DNA of 64,000 nt from Pseudomonas paralactis. Its GTDB lineage: Bacteria > Pseudomonadota > Gammaproteobacteria > Pseudomonadales > Pseudomonadaceae. Positions within the stretch are counted from its first letter, which is position 1. Each line of letters begins with the position of its first letter. Shown here piece after piece: positions 25,402 through 34,990 of this stretch. A model generated the notes under the pieces. That model saw nothing but the letters and a program-made list of their open reading frames with translations. It did no database searches and was not told where the DNA came from. Made by a program: the position numbers and the translations under genes. The stretch spans positions 1 to 64,000 of the forward strand of contig NZ_JYLN01000013.1 of NCBI RefSeq assembly GCF_001439735.1. The letters are read 5' to 3'.

Positions 25402-25471
25402 ATCGCAGGCAAGCCAGCTCCCACAGTAGACCGAGTTGTCTGACTATTGTGGGAGCTGGCTTGCCTGCGAT
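25402..25471. repeat. REP inverted pair, outward arms, short spacer
   Basis: ATCGCAGGCAAGCCAGCTCC precedes TGTGGGAGCTGGCTTGCC, with about 22 bp between them. This is the same reversed order as the pairs near 12.4 and 50.9 kb. Confidence 0.85.
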
Positions 25472-25511
25472 GAGGCCCTGAAATTCAACACAGTGGCCTG
25501 CACTGAAATGC

Positions 25512-25544
25512 AAAAGCCCCCACCATTTTCATGGCGGGGCCTTT
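25512..25544 (-). terminator. intrinsic terminator of pykA
   Basis: On the minus strand AAAGGCCCCGCCAT pairs with ATGGTGGGGGCTTT around a short A-rich loop, with one mismatch and one G-U pair, followed by TTTTG. It lies 19 bp past the pykA stop. Confidence 0.7.
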
Positions 25545-25562
25545 GTATTTTCAGCGTGTCAC

Positions 25563-27014
25563 TCAGACCTGTGGGTCGCCCACATGCAGGATCTTCATGC
25601 CATTGGTGCCACCGGTGGTGTGGTAGCTGTCGCCCTTGGTCAGGATGACCCAGTCGCCTTTCTCCACGACACCGCGTTTGACCAGCTCGTCGATCGCCTT
25701 CTGGCTGACTTCGTTCGGTGCCAGCGACGCCGGGTCGAACGGGATGGTGTACACGCCACGGAACATGGCCGCGCGGGCCTGGGCTTCGCGGTGTGGGGTG
25801 AACGCGTAGATCGGCACCGAGGAGCGGATGCGCGACATGATCAACGGCGTGTAGCCACTTTCGGTCAAGGCGATGATCGCTTTAACGCCCGGGAAGTGGT
25901 TGGCGGTGTACATGGCTGCCAGGGCGATGCTCTGGTCGCAGCTTTCGAAGACCTTGCCGATGCGGTGGCTGGAGGTCTTGCTGGTCGGGTGCTTTTCAGC
26001 GCCGACGCAGATGCGTGCCATGGCCTGGACGGCTTCCAGCGGGTAAGGGCCGGCGGCACTTTCAGCCGAGAGCATCACGGCGTCGGTGTAGTCGAGCACG
26101 GCGTTGGCCACGTCGGACACTTCGGCGCGGGTCGGCATCGGGTTCTGGATCATCGACTCCATCATCTGGGTCGCGACGATCACCGCTTTATTGTGGCGGC
26201 GTGCGTGCAGGATGATCTTCTTCTGGATACCGATCAGCTCGGCGTCACCGATTTCCACGCCCAGGTCGCCACGGGCAACCATCACGGCGTCGGAAGCCTT
26301 GATCAGACCGTCGAGGGTTTCATCGTCGGCCACGGCTTCGGCACGTTCGATCTTCGCCACCAGCCAGGCGGTACCGCCGGCTTCGTCGCGCAGTTTGCGG
26401 GCGTATTCCATGTCGGCGGCGTCGCGCGGGAAGGACACGGCGAGGTAGTCGACTTCCATTTCGGCGGCGAGCTTGATGTCGGCCTTGTCTTTTTCAGTCA
26501 GGGCCGGCGCTGTCAGGCCGCCACCACGGCGGTTGATGCCTTTATGGTCGGACAGCGGGCCGCCGATGATCACGGTGCAGTGAAGTTCGGTTGGGGTCGC
26601 GGTGTCGACGCGCATAACCACGCGGCCGTCGTCCAGCAGCAGTTCGTCACCGACGCCGCAATCCTTGACCAGGTCGGGGTAGTCGATACCGACGACGTCC
26701 TGGGTGCCTTCGGTCAGCGGGTGGCTGGTGGAGAAGGTGAACTTGTCACCGATCTTCAGCTCGATCCGCTTGTTGGCGAATTTGGCGATACGGATTTTCG
26801 GGCCTTGCAGGTCACCCAGCAATGCAACGAAGCGGCCATGTTTGGCGGCCAGGTCACGCACCAGCTTGGCGCGAGCCTTGTGCTCGTCCGGGGTGCCGTG
26901 GGAGAAGTTCAGACGGGCAACGTCCAAACCAGCCAGAATCAGCTGTTCGAGGACTTCCGGCGAGTTGCTGGCCGGGCCAAGGGTGGCGACGATTTTGGTA
27001 CGACGGACGGACAT
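25563..27014 (-). CDS. pykA: pyruvate kinase
   Basis: A 483-residue glycolytic enzyme making ATP and pyruvate from phosphoenolpyruvate. Motifs in order: RRTKIVATLGPAS at the N-terminus, ARLNFSHGTPDEH, the active-site peptide around AKIERAEAV with the catalytic Lys, MVARGDLGVEIG, and ATQMMESMIQNPMPTRAEVSDVANAVLDG-like residues. The C-terminal domain ends with GTNGMKILHVG. Family length. It has its own terminator and diverges from a lipoprotein gene. The sequence fits the PykA branch of the two Pseudomonas pyruvate kinases. Position near fumA also matches that locus in P. aeruginosa. Confidence 0.95.
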   Translation of the reverse strand: MSVRRTKIVATLGPASNSPEVLEQLILAGLDVARLNFSHGTPDEHKARAKLVRDLAAKHGRFVALLGDLQGPKIRIAKFANKRIELKIGDKFTFSTSHPLTEGTQDVVGIDYPDLVKDCGVGDELLLDDGRVVMRVDTATPTELHCTVIIGGPLSDHKGINRRGGGLTAPALTEKDKADIKLAAEMEVDYLAVSFPRDAADMEYARKLRDEAGGTAWLVAKIERAEAVADDETLDGLIKASDAVMVARGDLGVEIGDAELIGIQKKIILHARRHNKAVIVATQMMESMIQNPMPTRAEVSDVANAVLDYTDAVMLSAESAAGPYPLEAVQAMARICVGAEKHPTSKTSSHRIGKVFESCDQSIALAAMYTANHFPGVKAIIALTESGYTPLIMSRIRSSVPIYAFTPHREAQARAAMFRGVYTIPFDPASLAPNEVSQKAIDELVKRGVVEKGDWVILTKGDSYHTTGGTNGMKILHVGDPQV

Positions 27015-27190
27015 GCACAGACTCCTGAGTTCAAGCGCTGGGGAAGGCTACTATGCTCTTTCGTTGTAGTCATTGTTCGTTTGCACTACTTATCGACGAT
27101 TGCCTTTGTTTTTGCTGCGGTTGGAGAGGCAAACAGCCTTGAAGATTTTCGCTCGGGGGTCGATACACTGCACATGACAGGAGAACCCCC

Positions 27191-27565
27191 ATGCGAATTT
27201 TGCTTGTTGCTGCCCTGGCCGTCAGTGTTGTCGGCTGTACCCGCTGGTCCATGGACCACCATTTGAACAACGCCTACCGTGCCTATGGGGTGGGCGACTG
27301 CGCACGTGTCACCCTGGAATTGTCCCAGGTCGACCGCGAAAGCCGGACCCGTCGCTATGTGCAGCCGGAGGTTTCGATGTTGCGCGGGCAGTGCCTGGAG
27401 CGACAAAAACTGTTTGTCGATGCCGCACAAACCTATCAGTTCATCATCAGCCAATACCCGTCGAGCGAGTATGCCTACCGCGCCCGTGCCCGGCTCGATA
27501 CCTTGCAGCAACTGGGGCATTACCAGGGCGGGAGCGTCGCAAAACCACGGCCTGCGTCTTTGTAA
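27191..27565 (+). CDS. small tetratricopeptide-like lipoprotein
   Basis: A 124-residue predicted lipoprotein. The signal peptide MRILLVAALAVSVVGC ends in a lipobox with acceptor Cys16. The mature part has paired helices (HLNNAYRAYGVGDCARVTLELSQ; QKLFVDAAQTYQFIISQYPSSEYAYRARARLD) resembling one or two TPR units of the YfiO/BamD or YbgF kind. GGAG lies upstream of the start. It is likely anchored in the outer membrane and to bind another protein. No specific function can be given. A PilZ gene follows in the same direction after 220 bp. Confidence 0.8.
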   Translation: MRILLVAALAVSVVGCTRWSMDHHLNNAYRAYGVGDCARVTLELSQVDRESRTRRYVQPEVSMLRGQCLERQKLFVDAAQTYQFIISQYPSSEYAYRARARLDTLQQLGHYQGGSVAKPRPASL

Positions 27566-27677
27566 TGATATTTGTCATTTCATAGCTGGCCCGTCGCCAG
27601 TCTTGGGCTATTCTTTGAATGTCCGTTTGTATAGGTTTCCATTCGAACGGATGCAAGGCCCTGATTCGGTAGCAGTC

Positions 27678-27702
27678 TGACGACAGGTGGTATCCGTCGT
27701 CA
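27678..27702 (+). promoter_or_regulatory. inverted repeat upstream of the PilZ gene
   Basis: TGACGAC (27678-27684) and GTCGTCA (27696-27702) form a perfect 7-bp inverted repeat with an 11-bp spacer, 84 bp before the PilZ start. It may be an operator or a leader hairpin. There is no T-run, so it is not a terminator. Confidence 0.35.
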
Positions 27703-27785
27703 CACCGAGATACAGGGAGAGCGAGCAGCTGCTTGTTCCGAATCACTGCACGGTCATACTCTGGCTATTGGATGGCGACATAATT

Positions 27786-28145
27786 ATGTTTACTGAGCGA
27801 CGGATCGAACGGCATCAATTGCCTTACTTTTTGCAGGTGTTCAACCGTATCACCGACAAACCCATCGGTTTTTTGGGCAATGTGTCTGAAAACGGGCTGA
27901 TGCTCATCAGCCAACTGCCCATGATGATCAATGTAGATTTTGAACTGTGTTTGAAAGTACCAACGGTACAAGGCGAATTTCAGACGATTAATCTCACCGC
28001 GACCTGTTTATGGAGCCATGAGGATGTCAATCCCCAGCATTACGACTCCGGATTTCGCGTGCAGCAGCCGCCCGAAGAGTACGGGCAATTGATCAGCGCC
28101 TTGTTGCAATACTTCAGCTTTGATTCTCAACAGGCCTCTGTCTGA
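27786..28145 (+). CDS. PilZ-domain protein (cyclic-di-GMP receptor candidate)
   Basis: A 119-residue single PilZ domain. The c-di-GMP-binding signature is present: RRIER (residues 5-9) for the RxxxR motif and NVSENG (32-37) for the (D/N)xSxxG motif, followed by beta strands (NVDFELCLKVPTV, INLTATCLWSHED). Both halves needed for ligand binding are intact. No output domain is attached, so it probably acts by binding another protein. The ribosome site is weak. The start is fixed by the RxxxR motif lying just inside it. It is convergent with the MoxR operon. Confidence 0.88.
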   Translation: MFTERRIERHQLPYFLQVFNRITDKPIGFLGNVSENGLMLISQLPMMINVDFELCLKVPTVQGEFQTINLTATCLWSHEDVNPQHYDSGFRVQQPPEEYGQLISALLQYFSFDSQQASV

Positions 28146-28155
28146 ACACTGCTGG

Positions 28156-29487
28156 TTAGAAAACCCCGGCTTTTTTCCATCCCAGGTAGCGCGTCACCAG
28201 TGTGGCGCCCAGGTCTGACGGCAACGTATCCAATACTGAAAGCCCATGAGCGCTCAAGCGATCATGGAGTTGGTTGCGGGCGTTGAGGTAATCGACTGTG
28301 CCGCTATAAGCCAGTGCTTCGGGGAGTGTTTGCACAGGGGCCAGGCGCAGTTGATCGAGAACTTCCTCTCTGAGGCTGGCCACCAGTACGCGGTGTTGCC
28401 TGCCGATTCGTTTGACGGCGCTCATCAGCGCTTCATCATCCTCATCTCGCAGGTTGGTGACGATGATCACCAGTGCCCGGCGTTTTTGCCGTGCCAGCAA
28501 TTGATGGGCGGCCGCCTCATAGTCGGCGGTTTTTCGGGTGGCCTCCAAGTCGTAGACAGCATTGAGCAAGGTGTTCAACTGGCCACTGCCCTTGACCGGC
28601 TTCAGGTAGCGCGGTTGGTCGCCGGCAAAGGTGCATAAACCCACTGCATCGCCCTGTCGCAAGGCGACGTAGCTCAAGAGCAGGCAGGCGTTGAGGGCGT
28701 GGTCGAAATGGGATAGCTCGGCATCCTGGCTGCGCATGCGCTGGCCGCAATCGAGCATGAATACGATTTGCTGGTCGCGTTCGTCCTGGTATTCCCGGGC
28801 AATTGGTGTGCGTTGCCGGGCGGTGGCCTTCCAGTCGATCTGGCGCAGGCTGTCACCTTCACGAAACTCGCGCAATTGATGAAACTCCAGGCCTAATCCC
28901 CTGCGTTGATGTTGGCGCACGCCCAGCTGGCTCAGCCAGTTATCCACCCCCAGCAATTGCGCACCGTACAAACGGGCGAAATCCGGGTAGACCCGGGTGG
29001 CGTCGGGGGTTTGGACCCATCGCCGTGCCGACCACAAGCCCAATGGGCTGGGCAGCCAAAGTTCGCAGCGACTGAAACTGAAATGCCCGCGTCGCAAGGG
29101 GCGAACGCGATAGCCTAGCTCGCCGTGCTCGCCGGGGCGCAATTGGATGGATTGAGGCAAGTTATCCACACTCAGGCCATCGGGCACGTGATCGAATACC
29201 TGCACGGTCAGTGGCTGAGGATAGTCGTGCTCCAGGCACAGGCGCACTTCCTCCCAGCGCCCCAGCGCCAGGCTGCTGGGCAATTTCCTGTGGACGCGCG
29301 CCGAGGGGCATCGATGCAAGCGTGCGGCATCCAGCAGCGCCAGCAGCAGCAACGCCAGAAGCAGGCCCCAGGCCACTGACTGCAAGGTTTCAGGTACCTT
29401 GATCTGCAACGCAACCGAAGCGCCCAACACGATGTTCAGGCCAAGCAGCACACCCAGCCAGATCAGCAGCAAACGGGTTGGTTTCAT
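28156..29487 (-). CDS. DUF58 protein (vWA-like partner of MoxR ATPase)
   Basis: A 443-residue protein with two N-terminal membrane helices (LLLIWLGVLLGLNIVLGASVAL; AWGLLLALLLLALLDA). An Ig-like beta region follows (GYRVRPLRRGHFSFSRCELW), then the DUF58 core (RRGLGLEFHQLREFREGDSLRQIDWKATAR, in pieces) and a von Willebrand A-like domain (QQIVFMLDCGQRM). The metal-site pattern is reduced to DxGxR. DUF58 proteins are usually encoded beside MoxR ATPases and thought to be assembled or remodelled by them. It is the last gene of a six-gene operon, 7 bp after moxR. Confidence 0.88.
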   Translation of the reverse strand: MKPTRLLLIWLGVLLGLNIVLGASVALQIKVPETLQSVAWGLLLALLLLALLDAARLHRCPSARVHRKLPSSLALGRWEEVRLCLEHDYPQPLTVQVFDHVPDGLSVDNLPQSIQLRPGEHGELGYRVRPLRRGHFSFSRCELWLPSPLGLWSARRWVQTPDATRVYPDFARLYGAQLLGVDNWLSQLGVRQHQRRGLGLEFHQLREFREGDSLRQIDWKATARQRTPIAREYQDERDQQIVFMLDCGQRMRSQDAELSHFDHALNACLLLSYVALRQGDAVGLCTFAGDQPRYLKPVKGSGQLNTLLNAVYDLEATRKTADYEAAAHQLLARQKRRALVIIVTNLRDEDDEALMSAVKRIGRQHRVLVASLREEVLDQLRLAPVQTLPEALAYSGTVDYLNARNQLHDRLSAHGLSVLDTLPSDLGATLVTRYLGWKKAGVF

Positions 29488-29494
29488 GGCCGTG

Positions 29495-30486
<992 letters not shown>

Positions 30487-30490
<4 letters not shown>

Positions 30491-31641
30491 AAGGCATTCC
30501 TGAGGGTTTGCAGGCACGCAACCTGTCGGCTGAAATCGGCGCTGGAGAGCCGTTTCTGCGTCAGTGGTTCGAGCGCCTGGCTGATGATATGAGGGGGGTG
30601 TCGCGTCAGGTGTTCCAGCACCCGCCGCTGCTCTGCTGCAGTGAGATGCTCAAAGCCTGGATGGCGCCGCCGAGCGGCGCGCAGGAGGTCGTGCTGCAAA
30701 GCTTGCAGCAAGGTGCCCTGACCGCTGCGGCGCAGCAGGAAATCGGCGCTGGCCTTCAAATGTTCCTGAAGTTGCCGACGTGCCTTGGGGACCGGTGCCT
30801 GGATCGGGCCCTGGCGCATGGCGGCCTGCCACAGCGCCAGGGCGATCAGTGCAGCAAGGGCGACGAGGGCCTGTGGGAAATATCGGATCAACAGGGTCAG
30901 CAGATCGTCCGTGTCACTGTTGAACAGCAAGGTTACGTCAGTCTCCTGGGTCAGGTACCACAACAACCAGGCGTTATCGTGTTTGCCGATGTTTGGGGTT
31001 TTCCACAGGTCGCTATCGGTAATCACAGTGACGCGGCCTTGCCCCAGGTTGAGTTGCATCAGGTGGCTTGAATCGGCGCTGTTGGCGGAAAACTGCGCCA
31101 GGTGCTTGGGGTCGATAAGGTTGAAGTCGGTGTCAAAACTGAAATACGCCGGGTCAGTTTCATTGTCGACATAAAATTTGGTCAGGTCTGCCGCGGGCTT
31201 TTTACGTGCGGGCGCCGGTTCATCGAAGGTTTCGCTCAAGGCCTGGTGGATATCAAGGCGATCAAGCAACAGGTCGCCGCTCTTGCCGGTTTCCTCGTCC
31301 CACAATGCCTCGGCGACCAGCAGCAGGTGCCCGCCGGACTTTGCCCACGCCAGCAGTTGCTCGACCTGGCGCGGGGTCATGTTGCTGCGCTCCCCCAGCA
31401 GCAACAGGCTATGGCCTTTGGCCGGTAGGTTCGCAAGCTGCTCAAGGCCGTTGGCGTGTTCCACCACCAGGCCTTGCTGGTGCAGAAAATGCTCGGCGGC
31501 CAAATAAGGATTGGCCAGTGCATCCGGCGACGGGCCGCGATCCACTACTTCGTCATAGGGGATTGCCTTATGCCAGGCATACAAGCCACCCACACCCAGC
31601 AGGCCTACCAGCAGCGCCAACCACAATAATGGCCGTTTCAT
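30487..31641 (-). CDS. DUF4350-domain membrane protein
   Basis: A 384-residue protein with an N-terminal membrane helix (LLWLALLVGLLGVGGLYAW), a periplasmic DUF4350 region (about 40-240; KGHSLLLLGERSNMTPRQVEQLLAWAKSGGHLLLVAE) resembling a glutamine-amidotransferase-like fold, and a second helix (QALVALAALIALALWQAA). A cytoplasmic tail with LRAARRRHPGFEHLTAAEQRRVLEHL completes it. DUF4350 genes are commonly found in MoxR-DUF58 operons and have no assigned function. Both ends overlap neighbours by 4 bp, indicating tight coupling. Confidence 0.85.
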
Positions 31642-33167
31642 TGGCTGGCTCCGTCATTGAACAGAGCGCGCCAATCGCTGCACAGCTTTTGTTGGATTGA
31701 GGAGGGCGGCAAGCGATGACCATAGGCGAGGTTTTGCCAGTGACGCGTCAGTTCGTCACTGAACGCCAGCAACTGCGGTTGCTGCAACTGTTGAACGCGC
31801 TCCAGCACCTGGCCTTCGGTGTCGGCGCTTTTGAGCGGCAAATTGAATTCATGCAGCAGGCGGCTGAGCAGGCCGCGATACAGCAAACCAAGGGCTTGCC
31901 GTGGTTGGGTGGGCCATAACTGTTCGGCGGCGCTGGCGATGTCTTGCGGCAATGTCTCGACCCCCAGCTCCAGCCCGAACAACTGAGCAGGGGGAGGTGC
32001 GGGGGTTTTAGCGCGGGCGCGCCGGTTGCGGCTGACAAAGGTGCGCAGCCACTCCCGGTAACGCCATACCACCAGGGCCAGTCCGCCAATCACCAGGCTC
32101 CACAGCAGTATTTCCAGGGTTTTGGCGAGGGGCTTGAAGCTGTCGCTGTTGAGGTTGTCGAGTAAGGCCTGGAGCCAGCCGGGTAATTTACCGTCGCCAC
32201 GGGCTGTGTTTTTGACTGGCGGCTTTTCTTCACCAAACCGATAGCGGGTGACGGTTTCCGGGTTCTTGAAGGGTGGCTTGTCCAGCAGTGCCTTGATGGA
32301 CTGACTGGCAGCCTGGGTATTGAGTGGCTTGTGGCCCGTTGTTTCATCGGCCATGGCGGATGGGCTGAACGGTATCAGCGCCAGGCCGACGGCCAGCAGC
32401 AACAGCGGCGCAACGCTACTCAGGCGCTGACGCAACCGGCGGAATACCAACTCCAGGTCCCAGGCTTCAAGAGCTGTACGACGGTTGAGGTACAGGCTGA
32501 AGCCACAGGCAACGTAGATGGGTTCCCAAAACACCAGGACCAGTGCGTAAAAGGCATTCCCCAGGTGCTCCACCCACAACACGTTCGAGCTGGTTGCCAG
32601 CGCCAGGCGCTGCCAGTCCCAATCCATTTCCAGCTGCTGTGGTATGAATAAATAGAACAGCGCCATGGCGCCGAACCACAGGCCGATTTCCAGGTGTACG
32701 CCGATAATCGTCAGCCAGCGGGCGGCGCCGGCGTTACGTTGCAGTAATATCCCCAGGCGCTGTTGCCGCGCCTGCCTCGCGAGCCCTTCAAGTTGACTGA
32801 CCGGCAGTGTGAAGCTGCGGCTCATGCTCAGGCGGCGCCAGGTCAGGCTGGCACACAGTTGCCCCTTGAGCAGGTGTGGCCACTGGCGAACGGCCTGTTT
32901 GAGACTGGGGCGCTCGCCAAACAGGGCCTTGGAAAGAATGTACAGCGGCAGGCGGTCGAAAGCCGGCTTGAGCCACCAGAACAGAAACATGGCCAGCGAC
33001 GGGTAATTCCACAGCAGCACGGTCAGCGCAATAAACACAGGAAGGCTCACCATTGCCCAACTGCCCATCAGCAGCAAACGATGTTGCCTGGCCATCAGGA
33101 CGCCCAGGTCCATGGCTTCCCAGGAAGTGCGCGGGCGAATCACCACGCTGGCGTCAGTCAGGCGCAT
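31638..33167 (-). CDS. DUF4129-domain multi-pass membrane protein
   Basis: A 509-residue inner-membrane protein. Several helices fill residues 40-300 (WAMVSLPVFIALTVLLW, LFYLFIPQQL, FYALVLVFWEPIYVACGFSLYL). A second helix group follows near 355 (LLWSLVIGGLALVVWRY), then a C-terminal cytoplasmic DUF4129 domain (about 430-505) with ALGLLYRGLLSRLLHEFNLPLKSADTEGQVLERV in pieces. This domain is a typical companion of MoxR operons and, in other bacteria, of transglutaminase-like proteins. The start overlaps the SpoIIM gene by 14 bp. Function unknown. Confidence 0.82.
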   Translation of the reverse strand: MRLTDASVVIRPRTSWEAMDLGVLMARQHRLLLMGSWAMVSLPVFIALTVLLWNYPSLAMFLFWWLKPAFDRLPLYILSKALFGERPSLKQAVRQWPHLLKGQLCASLTWRRLSMSRSFTLPVSQLEGLARQARQQRLGILLQRNAGAARWLTIIGVHLEIGLWFGAMALFYLFIPQQLEMDWDWQRLALATSSNVLWVEHLGNAFYALVLVFWEPIYVACGFSLYLNRRTALEAWDLELVFRRLRQRLSSVAPLLLLAVGLALIPFSPSAMADETTGHKPLNTQAASQSIKALLDKPPFKNPETVTRYRFGEEKPPVKNTARGDGKLPGWLQALLDNLNSDSFKPLAKTLEILLWSLVIGGLALVVWRYREWLRTFVSRNRRARAKTPAPPPAQLFGLELGVETLPQDIASAAEQLWPTQPRQALGLLYRGLLSRLLHEFNLPLKSADTEGQVLERVQQLQQPQLLAFSDELTRHWQNLAYGHRLPPSSIQQKLCSDWRALFNDGASQ

Positions 33168-34134
33168 GGCGAGCCCGTCCGGCGAAGATCAGGTAAACAG
33201 CCACCAGTAGCCAGAGCGCAGTGCCTACCAGGTATTTGAGCCAGGGCTCGAAGTGGGTGGTGGAGGACCAATAGGCTTCGATGAACGCCGCGATCAGCAG
33301 AAACACCATGACCCCGCAGAGCATCCGCACGCTCTTGTGGGCTGCCAGGCGCAAGGCCTCGCCTCGTGGCAGCCGCCCGGGAGCGATCAATGACCAACCC
33401 AATTGCAAACCCGCAGCACCGGCCAGCGCAATGGCGCTCAATTCGAATGCGCCATGACCGATGACGAATGACCAGAAGGTCTGCCCATAGCCAATGTCGG
33501 TCAGGTGCCCCGAGACCGCGCCGATCATCAAACCGTTGAAAACCAGAAAGAACACGCTGCCCAGGCCGAACAACAGGCCAGCGGCAAACGTCTGGAAGGC
33601 GATGCCGATATTGTGCATCACATAATAGCCAAACATCATCCAGTCCTCGCTGGCTGCGCGCTCGGCGGCGCGTCCCAAGCGGCTGGCAGCGGGATCGTAC
33701 ATGCCCTGCATCTCGGCCACCTGTTGGGCGCTGACGATGCTGTAGATCAGGTCGGGGAACAGGTAAACCAGCAGCGCAATGCCCACCAGGCTGCCAAAGA
33801 ACAGCAAACCAGCGATCAGTACGAAGCGCCATTGTTCACGTACCAGGCGCGGGAAATCGGCGAGCAGGAACGCCAGTACATTGGCCGCCAGTTCGCTGCG
33901 ATGGCGATACAACTGTTGATGGCCGCGCAGCGCCAGTTGCTGCAGGCGGTCTACCAGGTAGCTGCTGTAGCCACGCTGCTGGGCCAGGGCCAGGTGTTGG
34001 CACAGGCGCCGATATTGGTGAGGGAAGTCCGCCACCTCGCCCGCCTTGGCTTTGCCTTGCTCCAACTGCTCAAGTTGCTGCGCGAAGGTTTGCCATTGCG
34101 GCTGGTGGCGGCTTTCAAAAAGGCTTTGCTTCAT
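33154..34134 (-). CDS. SpoIIM-like (DUF95) membrane protein
   Basis: A 326-residue protein of the stage II sporulation protein M family. A charged N-terminal cytoplasmic part (residues 1-105) is followed by about six membrane helices (RFVLIAGLLFFGSLVGIALLVYLF; AFQTFAAGLLFGLGSVFFLVFNGLMIG; HGAFELSAIALAGAAGLQLGWSL; CGVMVFLLIAAFIEAYW). GHGAFELSAI with its conserved glutamate is the family signature. In spore-formers SpoIIM works in peptidoglycan hydrolysis. Pseudomonas does not sporulate, so here it must have another envelope role. It overlaps both neighbours. Confidence 0.88.
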   Translation of the reverse strand: MKQSLFESRHQPQWQTFAQQLEQLEQGKAKAGEVADFPHQYRRLCQHLALAQQRGYSSYLVDRLQQLALRGHQQLYRHRSELAANVLAFLLADFPRLVREQWRFVLIAGLLFFGSLVGIALLVYLFPDLIYSIVSAQQVAEMQGMYDPAASRLGRAAERAASEDWMMFGYYVMHNIGIAFQTFAAGLLFGLGSVFFLVFNGLMIGAVSGHLTDIGYGQTFWSFVIGHGAFELSAIALAGAAGLQLGWSLIAPGRLPRGEALRLAAHKSVRMLCGVMVFLLIAAFIEAYWSSTTHFEPWLKYLVGTALWLLVAVYLIFAGRARHAPD

Positions 34135-34823
34135 GTCGGCCCCAATAAACCACGTGCCACACCGTTGAGTTGTTCCACGGCGCGTGCCGGGGGGACTTGC
34201 AGGGGCGTGGCGAGGATTGCGGCCAGCTCATGCACGCGTTCGGCAGAGAGCTCGGCCTGGCGCTCGGCAAAGCCGAGTATGGCCCGCTGTTCGCTCAGCT
34301 CCAGTGCAAAGGGCAGGCGCAGCGCGGCCGCTTGAGGGACCCGCGGGCGCACCAGCGGTAGTTCGCGATAGACCACCAGTGTGCCGGCGGCCAGATCGCC
34401 CAGGCGCTTGAAGTGCGGATGTTGCAGGCAACTGATCGCGCCGAGGAAATAGCCGAAAGGCAGCATGTCGACAAAGCGCAGCAGGTTGCGGATCAGCGAA
34501 GCCGACCAGCCAATGGGCGTGCCATCATCCTGGACCACCCGCAGGCCCATGACCTGCTTGCCCGGCGAGCAGCCCTGGTTGAGCACTTCGAACAGCACCA
34601 TGTACCACCAGCTCACCAGGAACAGCAGCAGCGAACCCAGCCCGAGGCCAATATTGCCCAGCAGTGCCAGGGGCACCAGCAGGATACCCATGATGATGCC
34701 ACGCACGCCCAGGTCGAATGCAAAGGCCAATGCCCTGGGTGGCAGGCCGGCAGGGCGCAAGGGCAGGTCGATCCCCTCCGGGGTCTCGATTTGGTAATGG
34801 GTATCCAAAGGAGCTGGTGGCAT
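34131..34823 (-). CDS. RDD-family membrane protein
   Basis: A 230-residue protein, first gene of the MoxR operon. The RDD domain (about 20-150) opens with LPLRPAGLPPRALAFAFDLGVRG, where an Arg and Asp of the RDD motif are recognisable, and contains two or three helices and QGCSPGKQVMGLRVVQDDGTPIG, a family hallmark. A C-terminal soluble stretch follows. The start MPPAPLDTHY is preferred over an upstream ATG adding 43 atypical residues. Some RDD proteins act in ion or solute transport, but this one's role is unknown. A LexA-like box lies 82 bp upstream. Confidence 0.85.
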   Translation of the reverse strand: MPPAPLDTHYQIETPEGIDLPLRPAGLPPRALAFAFDLGVRGIIMGILLVPLALLGNIGLGLGSLLLFLVSWWYMVLFEVLNQGCSPGKQVMGLRVVQDDGTPIGWSASLIRNLLRFVDMLPFGYFLGAISCLQHPHFKRLGDLAAGTLVVYRELPLVRPRVPQAAALRLPFALELSEQRAILGFAERQAELSAERVHELAAILATPLQVPPARAVEQLNGVARGLLGPT

Positions 34824-34904
34824 TGCGATCCTTGGCAGTGCAAAGCGACTAAGAGACACGGATGCTAGCAGTGTCGAGGCTGGAAGCAACCACTCAAGGT
34901 TTTG

Positions 34905-34920
34905 CTGGATATTTATACAG
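34905..34920. promoter_or_regulatory. LexA (SOS) box-like palindrome between sbcB and the RDD-MoxR operon
   Basis: CTGGATATTTATACAG agrees with the LexA consensus CTGTATATATATACAG at 14 of 16 positions, and with the 20-bp extended form at 17 of 20. On the minus strand it overlaps a -10-like TATAAA. It is 70 bp before the sbcB start and 81 bp before the RDD gene start, so it could control either or both. Confidence 0.6.
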
Positions 34921-34990
34921 TAAAGGTATCGCTGGCCCCAGACGCCTTGCAACGCCTAGACTTTGTCGGTCTTCAGCACAGGAATAGCCC